Below, one piece after another: positions 34,750 to 44,201 of a DNA stretch of 64,000 bases; positions within the stretch are counted from its first letter, which is position 1; each line of letters starts with the position of its first letter. The notes below the pieces were generated by a model. It was not told the origin of the DNA. It saw only the letters and a program-made list of their open reading frames with translations, and ran no database searches. The DNA is taken from NCBI GenBank assembly GCA_028278225.1, contig JANQEU010000079.1:248001-312000 (forward strand), read 5' to 3'. The position numbers and the translations under genes are program-made. The stretch is from Cyclobacteriaceae bacterium (GTDB lineage Bacteria; Bacteroidota; Bacteroidia; Cytophagales; Cyclobacteriaceae).

Positions 34750-35871
34750 TAATTTACCTTTCGGTTCTCTCAGTACTTTTCGTATCAAATCCTCGTATGC
34801 CTGTGCGTATTGCAACATGCCATGGTCATTCGGATGACCGTAATCAGCATAGGAATCGATAGTAAAAGCCAGGTCCTCCTTCTCTAATAGATAAAGGTCC
34901 TTTACACCCTCTGCTATCAATGCATTAAACGCACGATTTAGTTCTTCTACCAATGCCTCGCTGTGGACTTTATTTCTTTCGTTTGTCTCCACGTTAGCAA
35001 AACCTTGATGGGTTGTCAAAATAACAGGAATACCTGATCGCTTAACCTTTAGCTTTCGAACCGCATCCAATATGAGTTCGAATGTATTGTGCTTACCAGG
35101 TGTTAGATTAGGTAAACAGTCCAGAATGTACAACTTGGCATCAATCTCAGCGATCAGGTCAATCAACTCAGGCTCCAATCTGCCATTCCCTGAGAAACCA
35201 AGATTTATTAGAGGTCTTTCCATTCGCCGTTCCAGGATGTTGGCCCATGACATACCCGGACGTGAAGCATTTGCCCCCTGACAAATGGACGTGCCATACG
35301 CGACTATTGGATTTTCACGTCGAAGTGGTAAAGGATTGAAAAAGAACTGTTCGCTAGTACCAATTTCAAGACTTTCCACCTCGTTGAAAAGGGGAAGTAA
35401 GAGTTGATATTCCCGGCCATTTTTGTTGTAGCTGAGAGATTCATCATCGATTATAAAGCTGTACTCACAAATTGTGGTATCAAAGGCATGCGTTCCCCAG
35501 CAACGAGTCCATCCTCCATCTTGAGTTTTAGCGTAAAGATCCAAACCACTCACACCACTGGAAGGAATTAGGGAATAGGAAATCTCTCCCTTGACCTTAT
35601 ACCTGACAGCAATAGAATCCGCATTTGACCAAAATCTTATGGACAGCCCCGCCGATTGCTTTGAAAGCCCCCAGACTTCTTTCCTGACATCATTTTCAGC
35701 TCGGGCTGGAAGCCTGTGGTAGATTGATTCAACTTCATCCGGCCATCCTTGCCCTGAGATGACTGGAAATTCGGAATTGATTGGATTCCACCATCTAAGT
35801 CTGTGCTCCTCTTGTGCCAGGATCGTATTCACGAGAAATACTGTCAGTAGCAGGGTTTTTAACTTCTTCAT
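34708..35871 (-). CDS. SGNH/GDSL-type carbohydrate esterase with N-terminal GxDLY domain
   Basis: A 387-residue exported protein (signal peptide ending ILAQ). The N-terminal beta-domain contains SGVSGLDLYAK, the GxDLY mark, and ends in FFNPLPLRRENPIVAYGTSI. The SGNH hydrolase domain follows: YGTSICQGA (nucleophile Ser), GFSGNGRLEPEL (block with Gly/Asn), DCLPNLTPGKHNTF and DYGHPNDHGM (catalytic Asp and His). Such enzymes remove acetyl or other acyl groups from glycans. It is the last gene of PUL2, 13 bases after the GH43-like gene. Confidence 0.87.
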   Translation of the reverse strand: MKKLKTLLLTVFLVNTILAQEEHRLRWWNPINSEFPVISGQGWPDEVESIYHRLPARAENDVRKEVWGLSKQSAGLSIRFWSNADSIAVRYKVKGEISYSLIPSSGVSGLDLYAKTQDGGWTRCWGTHAFDTTICEYSFIIDDESLSYNKNGREYQLLLPLFNEVESLEIGTSEQFFFNPLPLRRENPIVAYGTSICQGANASRPGMSWANILERRMERPLINLGFSGNGRLEPELIDLIAEIDAKLYILDCLPNLTPGKHNTFELILDAVRKLKVKRSGIPVILTTHQGFANVETNERNKVHSEALVEELNRAFNALIAEGVKDLYLLEKEDLAFTIDSYADYGHPNDHGMLQYAQAYEDLIRKVLREPKGKLSTTTPVTQCREFR

Positions 35872-35884
35872 ATAGCCTTGTGTA

Positions 35885-37393
35885 TCATTTCTTATTCAAT
35901 TCTTCATAATTGAAGTATTTGAAATCAGCGCTACCATTCCCTATCACATACATGCCTGGTCTAACAGATTTATACCCTCCGAAAATATTGTTTTGAAATC
36001 CTGAAATGTCCATTGACAATGGGATTTTTATCCAATCAAGTCCATTTAGCGAGTAAAAAAATGAAACATCTTGCTCCGAATTTTGAATCCTTAGGTGGAT
36101 CGACTTTACATTGACTTTTGTTGTAATTGGGCCAGGGAATTTAGAATGATCCCAGGTAGTATGTGTGAGATACAAAATTCCATCAGAAGCCAGCCCAAAA
36201 GAAATATATGCATCAGCTGAATAGAAGAAAGTGAGTCCGGCTTCAACGTCGGCTTTTATATTGAGTTCTGTGTCAACAATGTATGACCTATGATGAGGAT
36301 TTACTGTCAACGGGTTAGATTCTCCTACCGAAGTATCTATCCCGGCTATTTCAAGACTGCCTACATTAAATGAATATCGTTCTAATTCTAGCTTCTCGTA
36401 GGCCTGCCATTGGAGTCCCATTTTATCGCCCTCGAAATCATCACTAAGATCCAGGCCAATCACAGGTTGGAAGCTTTCCCAACCAGTCGGCCACTGATTC
36501 GAAAGAACCGGCCAACCATTGGAAGTCCATTCAATTGGAGAAATCAAGGTTGATCGTCCCCATGATCTTTGATTATTATAATACCCATGGTAAATGGCGA
36601 ACCAATTCTCGTCAGGACCTTCTAAAAAAGTAGCATGACCTTTTGACCACCATTCATCAGAGGTGCTTCGAGTCCAGATAACCGGATTGTAGGGTGAATT
36701 TTCCCATGGCCCAATTGGACTACCTGCTCTTGCAACAATCGCCATGTGACTGGTAGCCGGGCCCCCTGTACCTCCTTCGGCGCTAACCATAAAGTAGTAA
36801 CCGTCCTTTTGAAAAAACTTAGGACTTTCCAGGCACGTACATTCGACATTTATTGAATCCGGAATTGGCCAGCCATTGTAGAACTTTTTAGACTCAGATG
36901 TAAAGCTCAACCCATCCTTCGAGATTTCAGCTCCCCTCCCTTCATTTGTGTAAATGAATCTTCGGCCATCCGAAGTTGCCAAATGACCTGGATCTATTTC
37001 ATGGAGGCCAATTGGATTCATAAGAATCTTTTCCGACCAACTTTCAAAAGGAGATTCGGAATATCTCACCCACAAGTTTTCCTTTCTTCCACCATACAAA
37101 AACAACTTTTCACCGTCGTTGGTAATTTCTGTGGCAAATAATTGTGGCTCTTGTCCAGCAAATGAAACAGGTTTCCATTCCTTCAAGTCTTTTGACCGAA
37201 ATACCAACATGGATGGGACATACCCAACATTGTTTACGCTGACAAAATAGGTGCCATCTATCTCTGTAATCGTCGGATCAGCAGAATTGCCAGGAAATAA
37301 TATCCTGGTCGGACTATCCTGAGCACAAGATGTCCAGGCTGATAAGGAAATAAATACAGCGCTTTCAAGAAATCTAATTGCCGTAGGAATCAT
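35885..37393 (-). CDS. GH43-like glycoside hydrolase with C-terminal lectin-fold domain
   Basis: A 502-residue exported protein. The N-terminal five-bladed propeller shows the GH43 pattern: NSADPTITEIDGTYFV (base Asp), HEIDPGHLATSDG (modulating Asp) and ECTCLESPKFFQKDGYYFM (acid Glu), then WSKGHATFLEGPDENWFAIY. From about residue 315 (GLDLSDDFEGDKMGLQW) there is a beta-sandwich like the xylosidase C-terminal domain. Typical substrates are arabinosyl, xylosyl or galactosyl side chains; which one here is unknown. Probably periplasmic or surface-bound. Part of PUL2. Confidence 0.83.
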   Translation of the reverse strand: MIPTAIRFLESAVFISLSAWTSCAQDSPTRILFPGNSADPTITEIDGTYFVSVNNVGYVPSMLVFRSKDLKEWKPVSFAGQEPQLFATEITNDGEKLFLYGGRKENLWVRYSESPFESWSEKILMNPIGLHEIDPGHLATSDGRRFIYTNEGRGAEISKDGLSFTSESKKFYNGWPIPDSINVECTCLESPKFFQKDGYYFMVSAEGGTGGPATSHMAIVARAGSPIGPWENSPYNPVIWTRSTSDEWWSKGHATFLEGPDENWFAIYHGYYNNQRSWGRSTLISPIEWTSNGWPVLSNQWPTGWESFQPVIGLDLSDDFEGDKMGLQWQAYEKLELERYSFNVGSLEIAGIDTSVGESNPLTVNPHHRSYIVDTELNIKADVEAGLTFFYSADAYISFGLASDGILYLTHTTWDHSKFPGPITTKVNVKSIHLRIQNSEQDVSFFYSLNGLDWIKIPLSMDISGFQNNIFGGYKSVRPGMYVIGNGSADFKYFNYEELNKK

Positions 37394-37402
37394 ATCATCA
37401 GT

Positions 37403-38101
37403 CTAGTCAAAAAAACCAATGATATCCTCAGTTTTCTCACCCCATAATTTGATATTATCGAACATGCCCGTATCATCGAATGAACCAAACCCAACAAACC
37501 CTTCCCGGAAATGCAGGTCGTGTGCTTGCATAATTGGAGCACTCATATCGTCGAAGAACACATTGATAATGCCCACTGCAGCATCCCGTTCCACTCGGAC
37601 TTTGTGCCATTCATTTCCCCAATCAACTCCTTTCGAGACTTTCGAGGTTATGTTGGCTTGTGGTTCATCATTTACCAGAAATATGGAGTGGGCATAGGGA
37701 TCGGCAATCGAAGAGATATGCACGTAGTAATAGTTTGTTGGATCCTTCATACCAAAGAAAATGCACAAATCCCGGTGTGAATATTCAATACTTGTCTGCT
37801 TAACATCAACTTCAAGGACGAAGCTCCCAACTCGTACCGCCTTCAGGACTGCAATATTGAACGGTGAGCTCACTGGTAATATGTATCTGCTATTTCTAAA
37901 TAATTCAAGCGCATGATTGTTTGCACTATCTGAGATAGTCCAGGCATCATTATCCGAAAACTCGAATTCGGTGAACTTCACATCATCCTCAAAGTTGTTT
38001 TCATATAACAAAGGGTAATTCTGACAGTTGGCTTCATAAACCAACAACCACATAATCAAAATCGCTGACACCACCTTTCGCAATCCTAAAGCCGCTTTCA
38101 T
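37403..38101 (-). CDS. Concanavalin A-like (DUF1080-type) exported protein
   Basis: A 232-residue exported protein with a signal peptide ending EANCQ. The body looks like a lectin/glucanase beta-sandwich: NNFEDDVKFTEFEFSDNDAW, RDLCIFFGMKDPTNYYYVHI, GNEWHKVRVERDAAVGIINV and GFVGFGSFDDTGMFDNIKLW. This layout is shared by DUF1080-like domains that bind or hydrolyse sugars; no catalytic residues are certain. An in-frame GTG at 38110 is possible; ATG at 38101 is preferred. It lies between the arylsulfotransferase-like and GH43-like genes. Confidence 0.72.
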   Translation of the reverse strand: MKAALGLRKVVSAILIMWLLVYEANCQNYPLLYENNFEDDVKFTEFEFSDNDAWTISDSANNHALELFRNSRYILPVSSPFNIAVLKAVRVGSFVLEVDVKQTSIEYSHRDLCIFFGMKDPTNYYYVHISSIADPYAHSIFLVNDEPQANITSKVSKGVDWGNEWHKVRVERDAAVGIINVFFDDMSAPIMQAHDLHFREGFVGFGSFDDTGMFDNIKLWGEKTEDIIGFFD

Positions 38102-38116
38102 CGATTGCACGGAATT

Positions 38117-39400
38117 CTATAATCCCAAATTGGTTATTGCCGGATCATCACTTGCATAATCATAAGCCCTCCAAAACTTCTGATCTCCTCCTCCATTATA
38201 TTTCCAAACAACATCATTACCAGGTGTCACTTCCCAGAATCCAAAGTCTCCTTCACATATCAGTGTATTACCATTATCCAGCCTTACGGCTCCTGAAATA
38301 CCTCCAGCATATAAGTGAGGGTCCGTAAAACTCCAGACGATTTCGGGTTCGTTATTTTGATTTGGGATGAGCTCAAAAACCTCAGGCATTTTCAATTCAT
38401 AAACCGTAGATTGTCTAACATTTTTCCCGTTATTGTAGACCAAAATATTATCTGCTCCTGGCTCATTACTCTCCAGATAGTTAGGAAAATGAACATTATA
38501 AAAGAGACGTGTTCCTAGCTCGCTACCATACGCAGTAGGATTACCGAACCGATATATTAAATCTCCACCTTTCCCATAGCGTCCTCCTAAATGAGAAGAA
38601 GCCTCGGAAATTGTGGTACTATGATCAATTACCCATACTTCTCCAAAAGCATTTACACTCATATAAATGACATCCTTATTCCTATCATAATCAATGCCAT
38701 TTGCATGCATTATGTCGCCGTTTAGACCCCTTGAATCGTCATTTTCAAAAACATAGCTATGGTTAATCAACTGCGGATATTCACTCACTTCACCATAATT
38801 CGGCTTATTTGTATCAACAGATTGAACAATGTGATCATAACTATGCCACTCCCATACGACTGCTTCAGTCTTTGGGTCTACTTCAATAAGTGCTTCCGTG
38901 TATAGATCATAACCCACGTCAATCCCCATGCTCTGAGCATCTTCAAATGGTAATCTTTCCCAAACCAGGAAAATAACATTTCCATTTGGTAGCATTTCGA
39001 CATCATGATGAGTTATATAATCCTCTGAATGGTAAATAAATTCCCAATCTACAGATCCATCCAAATCCAGTATTCGTACTATTCCGCCGAAACCTCCGAA
39101 AGAAATCATTGGCTCATCTACCTTGAACATTCCCAACATCCTTCCGTCCGGTAGTATTTCCAGATCTTGCCCGAGCCTGTCCTCAAAAGACCATTCAAAT
39201 AATTCGTTTCCTTTCTTATCCATTAAGAATGCCCTTTGTCCTCCATTATTCATGCTTAGAACCAGACTATTTTCCAGCAATGCTTCATTGAACACTTCAA
39301 TTTCATTTGGTAAATACTCTAAAGGATCGATATTACATTCTTCATCTGTCCCACATGAAAATAACAAGATCATAATCAGAACTGATTGAAAGTACCTCAT
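38117..39400 (-). CDS. Arylsulfotransferase-like beta-propeller lipoprotein
   Basis: A 427-residue lipoprotein (MRYFQSVLIMILLFSC lipobox). The repeats DLEILPDGRMLGMF, HDVEMLPNGNVIFLVWERLP, IEVDPKTEAVVWEWHSYDHI, MHANGIDYDRNKDVIYMSV and GGRYGKGGDLIYRFGNP are typical of the arylsulfate sulfotransferase (ASST) propeller family. ASST moves sulfate between phenolic compounds by a His intermediate; members next to SusC/SusD genes are poorly understood. HHD and MHANG offer candidate active-site His. Only four bases separate it from the 1068-residue gene. Confidence 0.82.
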   Translation of the reverse strand: MRYFQSVLIMILLFSCGTDEECNIDPLEYLPNEIEVFNEALLENSLVLSMNNGGQRAFLMDKKGNELFEWSFEDRLGQDLEILPDGRMLGMFKVDEPMISFGGFGGIVRILDLDGSVDWEFIYHSEDYITHHDVEMLPNGNVIFLVWERLPFEDAQSMGIDVGYDLYTEALIEVDPKTEAVVWEWHSYDHIVQSVDTNKPNYGEVSEYPQLINHSYVFENDDSRGLNGDIMHANGIDYDRNKDVIYMSVNAFGEVWVIDHSTTISEASSHLGGRYGKGGDLIYRFGNPTAYGSELGTRLFYNVHFPNYLESNEPGADNILVYNNGKNVRQSTVYELKMPEVFELIPNQNNEPEIVWSFTDPHLYAGGISGAVRLDNGNTLICEGDFGFWEVTPGNDVVWKYNGGGDQKFWRAYDYASDDPAITNLGL

Positions 39401-39404
39401 AGTG

Positions 39405-42400
39405 CTATTGATTTATGGTTATACTGTGTATACCTGCTCTTTCTATCCTAATATTTTGGCTTTTACCGTGATAAACATTAATTGAATCTCTACCCGTGGT
39501 TTGAACAGTAATGTCATATCCGGAATCAGTTTTAGAAATATTCAGTATGTCAGTCGTCATACTTTGTGGCATTACCGCTATCCCCTTATGAAAAGTCACC
39601 GTTTCCAAAACATCTCGTCTTATTTCTATCGGAAACTTTTGTTTGCCTAAAAGGAGGTTCGTCGAGTGAGAAGTTTTATCACTCCACCAGTCTATGTTCA
39701 ACAGGTAGATTGTTCTGGCCTCAGAATCGTCCCAATCCCAGGCCGCAAATTCAATATGCTCAGCGGATTCGATCCAACCTTTTAAAGGTTGACTCTCGAT
39801 AGATTTATCTAAAATCCCAACAAGATCCTTGGTATAGGCGTCCTTAATAGGATCTTCAGCCGGATAAAGCTTTTGCGGGTAGAATATAACCCGACCTTTA
39901 CCAACATAATTTGTGAAAGATTCTTTCCTGCCTTTAAAGTCTTCACCTAATAACTCGACTAAAACCTTGTCATCTTCTGGATATTTAGAATGCTGATAGC
40001 GTCGCAATTCTGTGTTCGCATGATTTCCTGTGAGCAATAGGGTTCCTCCATTTTTCACAAAGGCCAGAAGTCGCTCAAAATCACCCTTGTCATAGGTGTT
40101 CCATCCCAGGAAAACTATAGCCTCGTAATCATTTAGAACAGTCAATGGAGCCTCAATTGGTAAAAGATCAACTAACCCGTAAGGTGTTTTAGTATAGAAA
40201 CCTTTTGGTAGTCTCGGTTCGTGTGCGCGCAGGGTGATCTCCCCTAACTCATTGTTTGGATAGAAAGTTTTAATCAGTTCAAAACTCTCTTCAGGTGGCC
40301 CGTATTTCCATTGATCTCCTCTTTGTCCCCATGTATTTGACTTAATTCTAAAATCAAAACTCTTCCAGCCATCATTTCTTCCCTGGATAATTCCTACGGG
40401 AGCAACAGGCTTACCCCTGCGTTCGTGCGTTTGGATAAAGTGCAGTAAATCTCTTTGGCGTTTGATGTGTGCCTTTCCGGCTGAAGTATACCTGTCTATC
40501 CCTTCTTCCATATTCCATACACCTTCCTCTGTGTTGATATTGGTTGCTCCATGGATGTAGGAAATTGCTAATGAAAGAAAAAATCTGGTGGCATGATCAG
40601 TATCATTAAAGGGCTGAGTTCCCCATTGAGTGGCCAGGTGCGTACCAAAACTTGTTTTACCATAAGCCTTACTGGCACCTCTCATTGACGACATGATCAA
40701 CTCCTCAGGACCATACATTTGCTCTGCCCCGACCCATTCATAACCTGCCTGAAAAAAATAGCGAAACATCGTTGATGGTCCTGTATGCCTGATACTCAAG
40801 CCTCTTGAATTGCTTAGGTTGTTAACGAATTGTTGCGCTCCTTCGGCCATGTTATCCGCTCCGTACGGATCATAAAATATAAATACCTCACCATCCCTTT
40901 TAATTGGTCGGGTCTTTGCAAAAATCCCACCGTATGGTCTGAATTTGGCTGCCAGATCCGAATACAAACCTTCCCAAACGAACTGATCCCAGTAGTAGAA
41001 GCTACCATCGTCCTCATGTGATTGTCTTCCAAGAAAGAATGGACTATCCATAATTTCATTTGACGGATTGATATCACGCCCAGGTAAAGTGCGTCCCTCA
41101 GTCATCAAAGCATAAGGCATCTGCAAATCCTGCAATAGTCCTACCGCCCAGCTATAAAACTCCGGATCCCAACCAATAGCACCACTCCATTGATGAGAAG
41201 GTCTCCAACAGTACATGTTACCTATGCCATCTCGCATATGCCATTTCAAGTATTTACTCCATTGAGCCCTTGACCGACCAATGTAAATGTCATCTCCTGT
41301 GGAAAGGTAAACACTATCCGCTCGCTTCCGAATGATCTGTCCTACGCTTGAGACAACCTCGTATGTGCCATCTGAAATGCTTATCTTCTGATTGAGCGCA
41401 GCCTCTCCGGCATTAAACACCAATGAGTGAAGACCTTGATCTTCAAATATCCTTTTCGTCTGCTCCGGTTTGATCTGTGTATCCCCCGAGATGAATAGTT
41501 CGATACCTGGTTTATTAATCTCCATTAAGACTCCAAATTTTTCCTTGTCATCAACGTATTTCGGAACATACACCACTTCAAAATCCCTGGCACTGCTTTC
41601 ATGTATTTCAATGGCCTTAACCAGGAACGGATACTTTGCTGGAAATCTGTTGAGTAACTGCATGGATAATTCATACTCCCCCTCCGACAATTCAGGTAAG
41701 TCCAGATCGAACTCTCCAATCTCTGAGGCTCTGTCAAAGATCTTACCTTTATAAAAAGGTTCGCCATTTATTGACAATTCAAATTCAGGCCACTCCTTTG
41801 AAGATAGATTCTCACCAATCCAATTGTGCCGGTTTTTGATAAAGGGTTGCAGGGGGTAAAATGGTAAATTGAAATTTTGTCCTTTAAAGGAAGGGGTTCC
41901 AACCTTACAGATCCCTGACATACTTTGGCTACTGATCTGAACCAGGATACACGCAATGTTCCGGGGGATATTCAAGTCCTTGGTTAATACTTCCCAGTCC
42001 GAATTTCCAGCTGGAACCTCCAGTTCCCATATTTCACCTGCTTTGTCAAATATGTCATCAAGAGCTCTGCCATCTTTCTTCAGGTACATTTGTAACCTGA
42101 GCTTGAAAAAACCTTGCGGATCGAAGCGATCAATCCGTCTTTTTACCGGAAATCTTACTTCAACCTTGCTGCCCCGGAAGTTTTCCAATTGATCATGAGA
42201 TAGTCTGTAATAGGCATTTTTTTCAAATGCTTCATTTTCCCCGGTGAAAACCAATGCATATTGTTCATTGAATACATCCTCCGAGTCTAAGTAATCATCA
42301 ATATGGTAGCAGTGCTCCCTAAACACATTTTCACTTCTTTTGCCAAACTTCTCAGGTAAAACAGTCGCCCCCGTAACCCGCACGCTTCTTTTCATTCTAT

Positions 42401-42611
42401 GTTCCCGAGGCTCAAGTTTAAACCTGGTGATTACGCTATTCCCGGGGTTTAATACATATGAAGAATCAAACACAACATTGCGATATTCCACGTACTCATC
42501 CTGTGCAATTTTCCTGTCATGTGTACACGAAGTTGTAAAGAGTATAACTAAGATTAATGGGATTATCGTCTCAAAAATTGCCGGTTTTTTATTTGTGTTA
42601 TGTTTGATCAT
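39405..42611 (-). CDS. Large lipoprotein with glycosidase-like barrel and GATase-like domain, family not recognised
   Basis: A 1068-residue lipoprotein (ILVILFTTSC lipobox). The first 400 residues are beta-rich (galactose-binding-like, YLKKDGRALDDIFDKAGE, GEFDLDLPELSEGEYELSMQ). Residues about 440-750 look like an alpha/beta barrel: SKYLKWHMRDGIGNMYCWRP, GAIGWDPEFYSWAVGLLQDL, RPYGGIFAKTRPIKRDGEVF, YEWVGAEQMYGPEELIMSSM and GATNINTEEGVWNMEEGIDR; the last two carry Glu suited to catalysis. About 830-920 resembles the class I GATase-like domain of GH42 beta-galactosidases (YEAIVFLGWNTYDKGDF, FVKNGGTLLLTGNHANTELR). A beta-sandwich ends it. Probably a glycoside hydrolase, substrate unknown. Confidence 0.7.
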   Translation of the reverse strand: MIKHNTNKKPAIFETIIPLILVILFTTSCTHDRKIAQDEYVEYRNVVFDSSYVLNPGNSVITRFKLEPREHRMKRSVRVTGATVLPEKFGKRSENVFREHCYHIDDYLDSEDVFNEQYALVFTGENEAFEKNAYYRLSHDQLENFRGSKVEVRFPVKRRIDRFDPQGFFKLRLQMYLKKDGRALDDIFDKAGEIWELEVPAGNSDWEVLTKDLNIPRNIACILVQISSQSMSGICKVGTPSFKGQNFNLPFYPLQPFIKNRHNWIGENLSSKEWPEFELSINGEPFYKGKIFDRASEIGEFDLDLPELSEGEYELSMQLLNRFPAKYPFLVKAIEIHESSARDFEVVYVPKYVDDKEKFGVLMEINKPGIELFISGDTQIKPEQTKRIFEDQGLHSLVFNAGEAALNQKISISDGTYEVVSSVGQIIRKRADSVYLSTGDDIYIGRSRAQWSKYLKWHMRDGIGNMYCWRPSHQWSGAIGWDPEFYSWAVGLLQDLQMPYALMTEGRTLPGRDINPSNEIMDSPFFLGRQSHEDDGSFYYWDQFVWEGLYSDLAAKFRPYGGIFAKTRPIKRDGEVFIFYDPYGADNMAEGAQQFVNNLSNSRGLSIRHTGPSTMFRYFFQAGYEWVGAEQMYGPEELIMSSMRGASKAYGKTSFGTHLATQWGTQPFNDTDHATRFFLSLAISYIHGATNINTEEGVWNMEEGIDRYTSAGKAHIKRQRDLLHFIQTHERRGKPVAPVGIIQGRNDGWKSFDFRIKSNTWGQRGDQWKYGPPEESFELIKTFYPNNELGEITLRAHEPRLPKGFYTKTPYGLVDLLPIEAPLTVLNDYEAIVFLGWNTYDKGDFERLLAFVKNGGTLLLTGNHANTELRRYQHSKYPEDDKVLVELLGEDFKGRKESFTNYVGKGRVIFYPQKLYPAEDPIKDAYTKDLVGILDKSIESQPLKGWIESAEHIEFAAWDWDDSEARTIYLLNIDWWSDKTSHSTNLLLGKQKFPIEIRRDVLETVTFHKGIAVMPQSMTTDILNISKTDSGYDITVQTTGRDSINVYHGKSQNIRIERAGIHSITINQ

Positions 42612-42665
42612 GTCATATACGGTTTATCTATTGTTAGCATTATGTAATTACCTCGGAAACTGCTT

Positions 42666-44042
42666 CTAAAATTTTACCATCCTCTTTTCCAACCTACTTT
42701 CTTCAGATCTGAAACACATAATATGACTGTCAACAGAGGCATCAATTGTAGAAGTCAGCAAGGAAGGGTCCTGTTTTGAAACAGCCCTCAGCCAATCACG
42801 GACCAGCAATAAATCTCCTCCTCCATGGGCATCATAGATCCCTCCACGTTCTCTCTCCGGTGTTTTTGTTGTCACTTTCCCAGTGATAAAATCAGTATGC
42901 GTATAGGTGTCCATATCGCCCACTATATCTCCCAGGGAACCCATGATGCGCGTGCGTCTGCCATGATAGGATGTAAAGGCTTCCATTGAAAAATTGGCAG
43001 TAACTCCTCCTCTAAATCGCATGGAAGTCACATAATGATCCGGCTGGTCATTGTCCATTTGGTAAACACATCTACCATAATCAGTCGTTTTCAACTGCTC
43101 CATAATAAAATCTCCATGCTTCAATTCATCTTTGGGCAGATCAAATACATAAGTATGCTGTCTTTCCTGATGATAAATTCTTTTAGCGGAGTAAGGGCAT
43201 GTAGTTTCAATTTTACAACCACTGGTACATCGGTCTGTACTGCCCTCCGGAGCATTTTCTTTCCTGAACCATTTAAGATCTCCGTATGCCGCAATACTTT
43301 CACAGGGTTGATCCACCATCCACCTCATAATATCCATATCATGACAGGATTTACCCATAATAATCGGGGTACTGGTTTTGGAATTATGCCAGTTGCCTCT
43401 TACGTACGAGTGAGACATATGCACATGTTCGATAGGCTCAAAATGATCAATGCTCACCAATTCCCCAACGGCGCCTTCATCTATCATTCTCTTCAGCTCT
43501 ATAAAATACGGAGCGTATCTGAGCACGTGACACACCGCCACAATTCTTCCGGTCTTTCTGGCGAGGTTTAAAATATCCAGGCATTCTTCCTCTGAAGGGG
43601 ATATCGGTTTTTCTAACAAAACATCATAGCCCATTTCCAGGGCCTTCATACAGGGCCCATAGTGCAATCGGTCAGGAGTGGCAATTATAACTGCATCGGC
43701 AAATTTTGGACGATCGAAAACATGTTCCCAGGTTACGAATCTTTTTTCTTTAGATATATTATGCCTTTCAGCATACCTCCTGTTTCTTTCTTCTATGGGC
43801 TCTGCTACTCCAACCATTTCCATTTGATCCGGAAAATGTAACCTGTAATCACTATAGGTATTCCCTCTATTTCCAGCTCCTATCATTATTACAGTAACTG
43901 GTTTTTGTAGCACTATTGGCTTTATAATGTGCTCATTTGTCTTACCTTCAGTTTCTTCAATATCAGAAGATTTTAATACCCTCGGTAACAGTGTAGCCCC
44001 TGTGGCAAAACCAAGATTCTTGAGTACACTTCTTCTTTTCAT
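42666..44042 (-). CDS. Gfo/Idh/MocA-family oxidoreductase with Tat-like signal
   Basis: A 458-residue NAD(P)-dependent oxidoreductase. ATG at 44042 follows AAAAAAGGA and begins MKRRSVLKNLGFATGATLLP, a twin-arginine style export signal. The Rossmann part has VTVIMIGAGNRGNTYSDYRL and AVIIATPDRLHYGPCMKALE, then VLLEKPISPSEEECL with the EKP of the family. A Cys-rich segment (DRCTSGCKIETTCPYSAKRI) follows a dimerisation sheet. The family acts on sugars, including NAD-dependent glycosidases of the GH109 type. A frame extension to 44195 lacks coding character. It precedes the large lipoprotein gene in PUL2. Confidence 0.88.
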   Translation of the reverse strand: MKRRSVLKNLGFATGATLLPRVLKSSDIEETEGKTNEHIIKPIVLQKPVTVIMIGAGNRGNTYSDYRLHFPDQMEMVGVAEPIEERNRRYAERHNISKEKRFVTWEHVFDRPKFADAVIIATPDRLHYGPCMKALEMGYDVLLEKPISPSEEECLDILNLARKTGRIVAVCHVLRYAPYFIELKRMIDEGAVGELVSIDHFEPIEHVHMSHSYVRGNWHNSKTSTPIIMGKSCHDMDIMRWMVDQPCESIAAYGDLKWFRKENAPEGSTDRCTSGCKIETTCPYSAKRIYHQERQHTYVFDLPKDELKHGDFIMEQLKTTDYGRCVYQMDNDQPDHYVTSMRFRGGVTANFSMEAFTSYHGRRTRIMGSLGDIVGDMDTYTHTDFITGKVTTKTPERERGGIYDAHGGGDLLLVRDWLRAVSKQDPSLLTSTIDASVDSHIMCFRSEESRLEKRMVKF

Positions 44043-44201
44043 TCCTTTTTTATAATCTAATGAATGGTTTCTAATAGGATACCCTGCGATTTCTTGCTCA
44101 AAAAAATCCGGGCAGAATATGTCTACATCAATAGCCGGTTGGAAAATTGGAGTTGTTAAATCCACACAACTCCAATTTCCACCACTTTCGACCAAACCAG
44201 A

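Noticed and set aside
42666-44195. Longer 509-residue form of the Gfo/Idh/MocA gene
   Set aside because: The first 51 residues lack coding character, while the ATG at 44042 follows AAAAAAGGA and gives a normal twin-arginine-like leader.
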